From a virus: a stretch of 29,231 nucleotides of DNA. The translations under genes and the position numbers were made by a program. Below the pieces are notes generated by a model. It was given only the letters and a program-made list of their open reading frames with translations. It did not search any database and had not been told where the DNA came from. Location of the stretch: positions 1 through 29,231 of IMG/VR virus record IMGVR_UViG_3300021963_000496. One strand, written 5' to 3'. Positions 1 to 7,100 of the stretch are shown here, piece after piece; the stretch's first letter is position 1; the number at the start of each line of letters is the position of its first letter.

Positions 1-860
1 GGAGATGCTGCCATGGTGGTACGAGAGCCATCAAAATCTTCACGAGTTTTGAATGCTGTTTCAATGCGATGAATGTGTCCATAAATCACACTTGTCTTTT
101 CGCTGTTCAAATAAACATGGGCTGTTGAGCCAGAAGACTTAACCCTGTCTCCGTGAATAATTCTTAACTTTTCGTTAATCCAAAAATCAGAAGCCGGATA
201 TCCTGGTCTGTATTCAACCCCAAAATCATCCATACGGACAAGATATGGAACAGTTAATACCGGCCAAGAGTCTGGAGTGTTGCCCTTGCGAATTCCATAC
301 GCTGAAACAGCATTAATTAATAAGTACTTCGGCATTCTTTCTTCATGATTGCCGGCAAGCCAAACTATTTTAGCGGTTGGCGCAGCTTCTCTAAGCTGAG
401 CACAGAATGTTGTTGCCCGATCAATTGAAGCCTGCATAGTTTGTTGATACGCAGGTGTTGTGATGTATTTTCCTAAAGTTGGGAAATCCAAATTATCACC
501 AACACAAACTACTGAGTCTGGCTTTACATCACGAACGATTGAAAGCATAATCTCAATTGCTTTTTCGTCATGAGTTGGCTCTAACTTGCCATCACGACCT
601 CTGTAGTAACCAATTTGTGCATCAGGAACAACAACGCATTTTTTATATTTTGAAGTTTTCTTTGTAGCAATTCTTGGCTTCGGCAATCTTACAGCAGGGC
701 CTTGCTTAATCACAGGCCATTGCGGACCACGAGACTCTCTTCTAACTCTACATATACCGTCTTTATCAAGTGTCTTGCGACAACTATTATCCGCATATCT
801 TTGATTTGCCGTTTTAGGCTCAAACTGATATGTGCAATCAGTACCTTCACATTGTTTCAT
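1..860 (-). CDS. Calcineurin-like metallophosphoesterase, 3' end cut by window edge
   Basis: The first 286 residues are visible; the stop lies beyond base 1. The metallophosphoesterase metal-site motifs appear in order: D80-A-Q82 with IGY after it (motif I, with Gln where His is usual), GDNLD at 121-125, GNHE at 170-173, HGD at 236-238 and GHIH at 261-264. Residues 1-40 carry four Cys (C4, C9, C27, C37), a possible small zinc-binding head. The family hydrolyses phosphoesters (nucleic acid, nucleotide or phosphoprotein) with two metals; the substrate here is unknown. A motif I of the form PDxQIGY is, from memory, common in actinophage phosphoesterases. The ATG is preceded by AAGGAG four bases upstream. 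The gene follows the HNH endonuclease after a 39-base gap and probably begins the next, non-structural block. A nuclease-type role in DNA metabolism is possible but not shown. Confidence 0.88.
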   Translation of the reverse strand, partial: MKQCEGTDCTYQFEPKTANQRYADNSCRKTLDKDGICRVRRESRGPQWPVIKQGPAVRLPKPRIATKKTSKYKKCVVVPDAQIGYYRGRDGKLEPTHDEKAIEIMLSIVRDVKPDSVVCVGDNLDFPTLGKYITTPAYQQTMQASIDRATTFCAQLREAAPTAKIVWLAGNHEERMPKYLLINAVSAYGIRKGNTPDSWPVLTVPYLVRMDDFGVEYRPGYPASDFWINEKLRIIHGDRVKSSGSTAHVYLNSEKTSVIYGHIHRIETAFKTREDFDGSRTTMAAS

Positions 861-899
861 ATATCTCCTTAAGTATAGGAATTCTATAGTACATTATCT
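861..899 (-). promoter_or_regulatory. Leader of the phosphoesterase gene: Shine-Dalgarno and weak -10-like box
   Basis: This 39-base gap holds AAGGAG (865-870) as ribosome binding site. TATACT (872-877) and TATAGA (883-888), read on the minus strand, could serve as -10 boxes. Neither has a TG extension or a recognisable -35, so the promoter call is weak; the ribosome binding site is clear. Confidence 0.35.
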
Positions 900-1340
900 C
901 TAGACCAAATCCTCTTTATTTTGAAAATTTTTATTTTTTTCTTTTAAATTATCCCTTATTTCTTTATTGCGTTTCTTCATAGTTTGTCGCATTTTCTCCC
1001 TATGCTCAGCAGTTGGCTTTCTGCCTTCTCTATGGAGTGCGCTATGCTCGGAATGAGTGCATAAAAAAAGGTTATTTAAGCGATTGTCGCTTTTAATTTC
1101 ATTTATATGGTGCACTGTCTCCCATGGCTGGACATGCCTGCCAAGGTATTTTTCAAGAACTGCTCGGTGTTCATAAACATATCCCTTGATATTAAATGGG
1201 TGATCCTGATCTAAAATACGAACATATCCTTTGTCATCAACATATTTACCGCCCCCGTAATTTGGATTATTTTCTCCAGAAATAGATCTTAATGCCCAAT
1301 TAACATCTTCCCTTTTAGATGCTAAAACTCTTTTTGTCAT
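900..1340 (-). CDS. Free-standing HNH homing-type endonuclease
   Basis: A 146-residue protein with a His-Me finger (HNH) nuclease core. YEHR at 56-59, VHHIN at 76-80, the Asn-rich stretch NRLNNL at 86-91 and EHSALH at 98-103 match the HNH_3-type pattern of phage homing endonucleases. An N-terminal segment around 22-42 (GENNPNY then DKGYVRI) is typical of these proteins. The C-terminal part (109-135, KPTAEHREKM onward) resembles the helical NUMOD-type DNA-binding motif, and the last residues are very basic. These enzymes make a site-specific cut that spreads their own gene. Its ATG shares one base with the stop of the upstream virion gene (TAATG), so it is not within a visible intron and is probably read by coupling. 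It looks intact. It is a selfish insert rather than a structural gene, though some phage HNH proteins assist DNA packaging; that role is less likely this far from a terminase. Confidence 0.88.
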   Translation of the reverse strand: MTKRVLASKREDVNWALRSISGENNPNYGGGKYVDDKGYVRILDQDHPFNIKGYVYEHRAVLEKYLGRHVQPWETVHHINEIKSDNRLNNLFLCTHSEHSALHREGRKPTAEHREKMRQTMKKRNKEIRDNLKEKNKNFQNKEDLV

Positions 1341-1999
1341 TACGAGCCAGAGCCAATGTCCTCAACATATAATTGCAACTTCTTCGCAGAAGTTGCGCCA
1401 ACACTAATTTGTGGTGCATTTGTTGCTCCAGAAACAAAAGTTCTTTTAACAACAACAGAAAAAGATTGCTGAGAAAGCCCGCCACCGCTTTGAGCAACAG
1501 CAGAATAAACACCAGCGCCAACAGTTGTTGGCTGGCTCTTGTAACTTTGTTGGTTAGCTGTAATGTTTGCATTACTGGTAACATCATAAAATATATGTGG
1601 AGGCGGAGTCATATCCCATTGCATTATTGGACTTGCTGCATCAAAACCAGATGCTACTTGAAATAATTTCAAACTCAATATTGAATCCTCAGCACCCTTG
1701 GCTGCGATTTCAAACCCAGGAAATACGCATGTAACACGAAAATACCTATCTGCTGGAATTGTAATTCTTTGATCGGCTCCACCACCAGGATTTGTCAACT
1801 GAATAACTAATGAGTTTGTTGCAACAACATTGGCAACAATAGGTGCAGTTGTTGACTGAATTAGCTGGAGAATTCCGCTTGGCTTCCTATCATTAGCATC
1901 CCTGATTTGTTCCATATTCATTGACATTTGGGCGAGCCTTTCGCCGGTTATTGGGGTGCCATCAGACCAGGACACAAAAGAGTAATTTTCATAAGCCAT
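1340..1999 (-). CDS. Probable virion (minor tail or appendage) protein
   Basis: A 219-residue protein. Its start resembles the head of many actinophage tail-end proteins: a short aromatic segment, then SDGTPITGERLAQM at 12-25 and an Asn/Met-rich helix ending near residue 38. The rest is predicted beta-rich: ITIPADRYFRV near 78-88, then alternating hydrophobic strands ending in KLQLYVEDIG. There are no Cys, no signal peptide and no enzymatic motif. It lies after the fibre and oxygenase genes, at the end of the structural block, so I infer a tail-tip or receptor-related protein with a jelly-roll-like body; no exact family is recognised. The ATG lies six bases after TATAAT, with GAGG 12 bases away, so initiation could be leaderless or use a distant Shine-Dalgarno. 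Confidence 0.6.
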   Translation of the reverse strand: MAYENYSFVSWSDGTPITGERLAQMSMNMEQIRDANDRKPSGILQLIQSTTAPIVANVVATNSLVIQLTNPGGGADQRITIPADRYFRVTCVFPGFEIAAKGAEDSILSLKLFQVASGFDAASPIMQWDMTPPPHIFYDVTSNANITANQQSYKSQPTTVGAGVYSAVAQSGGGLSQQSFSVVVKRTFVSGATNAPQISVGATSAKKLQLYVEDIGSGS

Positions 2000-2005
2000 T
2001 TAACT

Positions 2006-2015
2006 ATTATACCTC
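2006..2015 (-). promoter_or_regulatory. Candidate -10 box next to the start codon of the 219-residue gene
   Basis: On the minus strand GAGG (2012-2015) runs directly into a perfect TATAAT (2006-2011), six bases before the ATG. If used as a -10, transcription would start at or very near the A of ATG. No -35 is recognised and there is no TG extension, so chance is possible in AT-rich DNA. GAGG may instead act as a distant ribosome binding site. Confidence 0.3.
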
Positions 2016-2017
2016 AT

Positions 2018-2614
2018 TTAGACATATCTATACCAATTAACAGCCGCATACCTAGCTCCTTTGGTAATTTTTTTAACACGGTGCATATAGGGAAAAGCTG
2101 AGCAAAATACAACACAATCTCCAGGCTCTGGAGAGTATTCAATGTTAAAATGCTTAAAGCCCAATTCCCCTCCTTCATAATCGCTATTAAAATACATTAC
2201 AGCAGAAACTGTTCTAGGAATTGATGGGCAGTCATCATTATGATAGTTAAAAAATTCTCCCTCGGCATACCGCATCATAATAAGATCGTGGTTGGGGATT
2301 ACGCTATGATATTCATATTTTTGGCAAAATTGATTAACAATATTAGTCATTTCTTGCTGCACTTCGCCAATTAATATTCTTAATGGATCTGATTCATGGC
2401 ATTGTCTTAGCTCACTTGTAGAAAAAATTTTACAATTTCTTACATGTTCATCAATTTTTGAATAATATTCACCATTTTCATTTTTTTTAATCACAGACCC
2501 CATTGTTAAAAATGGATCAGAATAAGTTTTAAGTATATTATAATAATATTCAATTTTATCAATTCCAACGGAATAAACATCTATACCTGGGGCTAATGAT
2601 TTTTTAATCACCAT
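2018..2614 (-). CDS. 2-oxoglutarate/Fe(II)-dependent dioxygenase, prolyl-4-hydroxylase-like
   Basis: A 198-residue single-domain protein with the full active-site set of the P4H-type 2OG-Fe(II) oxygenases. The iron ligands are H125-x-D127 (in FFNYHNDD) and H178 (in PYMHRV); R188 in KGARYA is the expected 2-oxoglutarate anchor. The strand AVMYFNSDYEGGEL at 138-151 and PGDCVVF at 164-170 are family hallmarks. Such enzymes hydroxylate a side chain, classically proline, using O2 and 2-oxoglutarate. Phage homologues are common in marine phages and cyanophages and their substrates are mostly unknown. The first ~100 residues are less typical. The gene overlaps the preceding zinc-ribbon gene by seven bases and has no clear Shine-Dalgarno, so it is probably coupled. 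Its place three genes after a Pro- and Gly-rich fibre tip suggests, as inference, a virion protein substrate. Confidence 0.92.
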   Translation of the reverse strand: MVIKKSLAPGIDVYSVGIDKIEYYYNILKTYSDPFLTMGSVIKKNENGEYYSKIDEHVRNCKIFSTSELRQCHESDPLRILIGEVQQEMTNIVNQFCQKYEYHSVIPNHDLIMMRYAEGEFFNYHNDDCPSIPRTVSAVMYFNSDYEGGELGFKHFNIEYSPEPGDCVVFCSAFPYMHRVKKITKGARYAAVNWYRYV

Positions 2615-2835
2615 TTTTCTAAAGGACAGGATGCATTATTTAATTTAGTTTTCATTGTCATAATACAACCACACTGTTTACATTGTTTTGTTAAATCAAT
2701 TAATTCTGGACAAGATTTGCATATCTCATATCTTGAAGAAGATATTTCATCATCCACATAATTATTGGAATTTAACAAATGCCAGGGCCTGGAATCGCCT
2801 ATTTTTTTCTTATACTCTTGCCATGCACTTAGCAT
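2608..2835 (-). CDS. Small zinc-ribbon-like protein (cyanophage-type family)
   Basis: A 75-residue protein with six Cys: C39-x2-C42, C52-x2-C55-x-C57 and C70. The spacing and the surrounding text (ICKSCPEL, then TKQCKQCGCIM, then KTKL and ASCPLEKW at the C-terminus) match, from memory, a small family of cyanophage and marine phage proteins; the N-terminal RPWHLLN fits too. The Cys pattern suggests a structural zinc site. I know of no established function. It starts in a TAATG overlap with the gene before it, lacks a Shine-Dalgarno, and its stop overlaps the oxygenase start by seven bases. The three small genes thus behave as one coupled unit after the fibre gene. Zinc binding is inference; membership of the conserved family I hold as likely. 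Confidence 0.75.
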   Translation of the reverse strand: MLSAWQEYKKKIGDSRPWHLLNSNNYVDDEISSSRYEICKSCPELIDLTKQCKQCGCIMTMKTKLNNASCPLEKW

Positions 2836-3032
2836 TATGGAGCAATAAAATTAGTGCCATCCCAGGTCCAACCTGGAACAACATTTGGCTGATCAGTAAC
2901 TTCAATTACAATAGGGTTGCTTGATAAGCCAGCAGCCCATGCTGCAGACTGCGGACCACTAATTGAATCATCAAATTGAATTTGCATAAAGACATCGCCT
3001 TCTGTAACGCAAACAAATCTTCTAATAGACAT
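2835..3032 (-). CDS. Small conserved phage protein with C-terminal PGWTWDGTNF motif
   Basis: A 65-residue acidic protein. The body is probably beta-rich: IRRFVCVTEGDVFMQIQF at the N-terminus, then WAAGLSSNPIVIEV, then the aromatic tail PGWTWDGTNFIAP. Small proteins ending in a GW-x-[WY]-[DN]G-x-x-F motif often sit next to tail fibre genes in cyanophages and other aquatic phages; no firm function is known to me. A role as fibre-associated or fibre-assembly protein is inferred only from its place directly after the 374-residue fibre. It has a strong ribosome binding site (AAAGGAG, 3040-3046) and begins a new coupled group with the zinc-ribbon and oxygenase genes. Confidence 0.65.
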   Translation of the reverse strand: MSIRRFVCVTEGDVFMQIQFDDSISGPQSAAWAAGLSSNPIVIEVTDQPNVVPGWTWDGTNFIAP

Positions 3033-3039
3033 TTTATTT

Positions 3040-3060
3040 CTCCTTTAACACAGTATACCA
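3040..3060 (-). promoter_or_regulatory. Candidate extended -10 promoter and Shine-Dalgarno before the small-gene cassette
   Basis: On the minus strand TGGTATACT (3052-3060) matches an extended -10 (TGn then TATAAT with one mismatch). It lies just after the fibre stop codon and is followed by AAAGGAG (3040-3046), seven bases from the ATG at 3032. A start near 3045 would leave a short leader holding the ribosome binding site. The same nine bases recur at 25560-25568. No -35 is seen. Confidence 0.4.
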
Positions 3061-4185
3061 TTAACCAATGCAATAACTATTATCAATACAAATAAACCCA
3101 TCTGGGCATGGTGGAGAACAACCTGCTGGTGGTTCTCCAACCACGACAACAACTCCACCTACTGCGTCTACTCCGCCTACCCCACCTACTCCGCCTACTG
3201 CGTCTACTCCGCCTACTGCGTCTACCCCTACTGGCTCAGGAGGTGAACCTACGGCTGGCGGGGAAGCTCCGCACTTCTGTATACAATATGGTTGGCCATC
3301 TATGTAAGCCCATAATTGATCAGCCCCAGCATCATAGTAGAATTCAAATGTTTGATTACCATAATTTTCATAAATAACACCAGAGTCTGTATAAACAGTA
3401 CTTGACGCAATACCGCTGTTTCCTTGATAAACAGATGAAAGCTCCATTACACCTTCTGTAACAACAGCTCTGGGGAAAAGACCACCAGCGGCAGCACCAT
3501 CAACTTTCATACCAGCAAAGTTAGAACCAAGAAACTTTCCAAGTATCATATCCCCAGAAAAATTTCCACCGGTTATAAGACTGTCGCCAGAAATTTCCCA
3601 TCCAGCAATTTGACCAGCAGTTGCAGTGACTGTTCCAGTTAATTCCAAACTAGTGCCGTTGTAAAACATATAGTTATTAGCAGCACCAACGGAAAATGTT
3701 CCATTTGAGTTCCAATAATTTAAGGCATTGATATATATAGAATCAGCTACAATTTGACCTCTGATTACAGCAATATCAAATTCAGCAAAACCATTGCCAT
3801 AAATAGCCCATCCGGAAGTGTTGGCGACATAATTGTTACTTCTTATTATGTTATTAACTAAAACAATGTTAGCTGCTAATTGGTCTGCTGTTATGGTATT
3901 TGAGACAATACTGATCGCATGCAAACTATTTGGAGCCAAGCGAATTCCGGTAGGTCCAAGAACAGTTTCAGTAACAACATTTGCGATTACATTTTTTAAA
4001 GCATCAAAATTTGCTTCTTGGCGAGACAGCCTAGAGCCAGCACCAACATAACCCACTGTCCAGTCATAAAGGGAGTATTCATCAGTGTCTATAAGAGAAG
4101 AAGATATGCCGTCATGATTATGACCACCGTTGTAAAATACAATTGAGCTTTCAGATACTCCGCTAGAACCACTCACTCTTGCCAT
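3061..4185 (-). CDS. Tail fibre / receptor-binding tip protein with elastin-like repeat and Cys-rich end
   Basis: A 374-residue protein. Residues 1-60 include an HNHDG turn (22-26) and an acidic Tyr-rich segment. Residues ~95-220 show the beta-rich pattern of central tail fibre and tail tip C-termini (SGWAIYGNGFAEFDIAVIRG, then a YNG loop, then GQIAGWEI). Residues 319-350 are an almost pure V-G-G / V-D-A repeat encoded by 9-base units, flanked by Pro-rich segments (SPPAVGSPPEPVG; GEPPAG). The C-terminal 20 residues carry C356, C360, C366 and C372, with C301 and C305 before the repeat, suggesting a small disulphide or metal-stabilised knob. Its place directly after the hub gene suggests the distal fibre that contacts the host; no enzymatic motif is seen. 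The start is in a TAATG overlap, with AAGGAAGG upstream inside the hub gene's spacer. Product class is fairly sure, receptor unknown. Confidence 0.75.
   Translation of the reverse strand: MARVSGSSGVSESSIVFYNGGHNHDGISSSLIDTDEYSLYDWTVGYVGAGSRLSRQEANFDALKNVIANVVTETVLGPTGIRLAPNSLHAISIVSNTITADQLAANIVLVNNIIRSNNYVANTSGWAIYGNGFAEFDIAVIRGQIVADSIYINALNYWNSNGTFSVGAANNYMFYNGTSLELTGTVTATAGQIAGWEISGDSLITGGNFSGDMILGKFLGSNFAGMKVDGAAAGGLFPRAVVTEGVMELSSVYQGNSGIASSTVYTDSGVIYENYGNQTFEFYYDAGADQLWAYIDGQPYCIQKCGASPPAVGSPPEPVGVDAVGGVDAVGGVGGVGGVDAVGGVVVVVGEPPAGCSPPCPDGFICIDNSYCIG
3153..3224. repeat. Tandem 9-base repeat in the fibre gene (eight units)
   Basis: Eight consecutive 9-base units, written on the plus strand as variants of CTCCGCCTA and CTGCGTCTA (with CTCCACCTA and CCCCACCTA), coding on the minus strand for V-G-G and V-D-A triplets. 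The two main unit types partly alternate. Because the unit is a multiple of three, gain or loss of units would change fibre length without breaking the frame. It is richer in GC than the surrounding DNA. Confidence 0.9.
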
Positions 4186-7100
4186 TAGACAACCTTCCTT
4201 ACAACAATGCTTTGTGATGGGCTATCGGAAAACACACAATCTGTACTAATAACCCAATACTCTCCATTAATTATATCAAAAGAATCCATTGAAGATATTT
4301 TTATTCTATCCCCAAGTTGAATTCTTGGATTTGGCAATATATTTAAATTTATAATAGGAACTGGCTCACTCATTTTATTAATAATAAAATCTGCTATTTT
4401 TTGTGCTTTTTCTAAATTAGAAATAAATTCATTTTCTATAACTAATTCTTTAAGACCATATTTTCTAATATTGTCGTCAAGCTTTGCAACTTTCTCAACC
4501 ACTTCACCTTTAGCTTCAGTAACAACAACTGGGATGCCAGCAATTGACGCAAAAGCCTTAACATTGCTGGCAACATCTTCTCCTTCAACATAAACCAATG
4601 AACCCGAAGTTGTTGCATTAGAAGCGGCAATGATTAATTTCGCTCCGTAATGGTTTGGCTCAAATTTAATAAGCTCTATTAATGGCGGTGATGGTTCAAT
4701 CAAATTAGTTATTAATGGATTTTGAACTCTAAATGCAGGCGATTTGTCAAACTTAATATCAAAACTAAGAACTTCTCGCACAAGAGCGTTATTGGAGTGG
4801 GCTGCAGCAACTGTGCCAAATTGTGCTCTTTCTGCTAACAAGAAAGCGTTGCTTGTTGTATTACTATATTTTATAATTTCATTATCTATTTTAAGATAGC
4901 CCGATTTAGGGAATGGCGGTTTGTCCGTAGTACTAACAGGCAATGTATTGGATGTGCTAGTAATATTTGATTCAAGGTTTACAGTGCCCAAAGAAGTTGG
5001 ATCTTCAGCTCTCCACAAAGACTGCCTAGCAATCAGGTTATTTGTTACTCCAGATATTTTCACAACTACTTTATTTGTTTGTAGTTGAACATTATAACTA
5101 GCATCAATAATATTGGTTGTATCTGAAAAAATTTGTTGAACATTGGCGTGTTGATCTATTGTTGTTTCAAAAAAACGATAATAATGCTCATATCTGGCTT
5201 TTTCATTTTCATCTATATACAGCCGGCCAAGATCAGCTAGGCTTATGCTATCAATTATGCTTTGTGCAGTGGTATCGTTCCCATATATAAAAGGAAATAC
5301 ATCCGATGGTTGCATTTGCGTTTCTATGTAATTATTTAAATTTTGTTCATCACTCAGGGATGTATTGAATATAACAAATTCATCAATTGTAAATTCCCGA
5401 ATTGTGGATGGTGCTACTTCGGCTCCAGAAGTATAAGAGGCACCACGACCACCAATGCAAAGGTCTTTGTTGCTATAGGAAATTGGAGTACCAGTCAAGG
5501 TGATAGTGTTTGCTAAAACACCATTTACATAATATTTTAAAATATTGCCTTTTAGTGCAAAAGACATTAGGTAAAAAGAAGAGCTAGATAGCGCTGTATT
5601 GGATGAAATTATTTCAGTTCCTGATGATGTTATTACTTTCATTCCGTGCATTGAGGAATTGTAAAATAATTCAAACCCAGAATTTGGGGTGGAGTTATTC
5701 CAGTTACTAATAAACTCACCATTGCCGGAGAACGAATTTGCATTAAACTTAACATATGTAGAAATTGTAAAATCACCAGTATATGTGTGAGAATTGCTTT
5801 CAAAAACATTATAAGATATGTCATAAGGTATTCTTAAGTAAGAATTTGATGACAGAAGCAGACTCTTGTTGTCTGTATCAGAAACGACTCCTCCTGGTTG
5901 AGCCAGGGTTGGATTTCCCACATATATTGCATTATTTCTCCTAGAAGCTCTTTCTATTTGATTCTGGCTGGGGACAACGGACCAGCGACCAGTACCAGAA
6001 TTAAAAGAAAGATATGATTGATTTGACCTGCTGCCAATTCTGTCTAAAGCAGCCATCGTTATTGTTTGATCAGAGTAAACCCAGTCAATACCGTTGCTAT
6101 CATTTCGTTTCAATTTGATTTGAAAAGGCGCTCCAGTTTTAAGAGCACCAGTAAAAAATTCAATTCTTAATTCATACATTTTGCCAGCAGTTAAATTATA
6201 ATTATCAGATTCTAGAGTTACTGTTGAATTAGTACCAGACTCAACAGAATACCAGTCATTGATAATCAAAACTTTATCTAAATAGACGCGAACACCACCT
6301 CTATTTATTAAAATCATTAAACTTTGATTCCCGGATGTGTCCGGAATGTAGAACCCATCAAAAACACCATTATAAAATTGCGTTACTGTACCGCCAGCAT
6401 TTTTTGTAAAAGTGCCAGTGGTAAAGTTTAAGGCAACTGGATATGCTTGGTCTTGTGTTGATATAGTATTTGAAACTGTTGTTAATGATGGAGTAAAATA
6501 AGCTTTAATATCCAAAGCTTTTTCCATAACAGTTAAGTCTTTATCGTTAGCATCTAGAAGTATGTCTTTGAGACCAACTAAGTCATTAGATGTAACTTCT
6601 ACGAATCTTGCTCTTAAAGAACTAGCTACGGTTCTTGTTGCATTATCTCTATCAACAATGTTTTCGTTAAAATTATAATGCAAAATAGCATTATTTCTTG
6701 TATATGACTCAGAAGGTTTTGACAAATAAGTTATATCTTTTTCAGGAAAATTAGAACTCATCAAAATATTTTTAGTTGCAAAAGGTATTGTAGAATCCTG
6801 AATGAAGAAGCCTTTGGTAAAAGTTTTTTCATTTAAAAATTTGCTCCAATTTGTTAATGAAGCACTAACAACCATTGACGATGAAGCAGCTTGCCATTCA
6901 TCTATATAAAAAACACCATAAGGAACATATTCAAAGGTATCAAAATGCACAGTTGCGTTAGCATTATGGCTTCTGGCTATTGAGTCACCATAGCCTCTTT
7001 GAACAGCATTAAACAAAAATGGAGAATTCTTAGAGCAAAGAACATATTCTCTATTAATAGTATTTTTATCAATTGTCAATATAAAATTATTATTTCCACC

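Noticed and set aside
900-1340. HNH gene as part of a group I intron or an intein
   Set aside because: Neighbouring genes are complete, join by one-base overlap or a short gap, and no split gene or RNA structure is visible.
3153-3224. CRISPR array or iteron-type origin
   Set aside because: Units are 9 bases without spacers and code for a V-G-G / V-D-A repeat in frame within a fibre gene.
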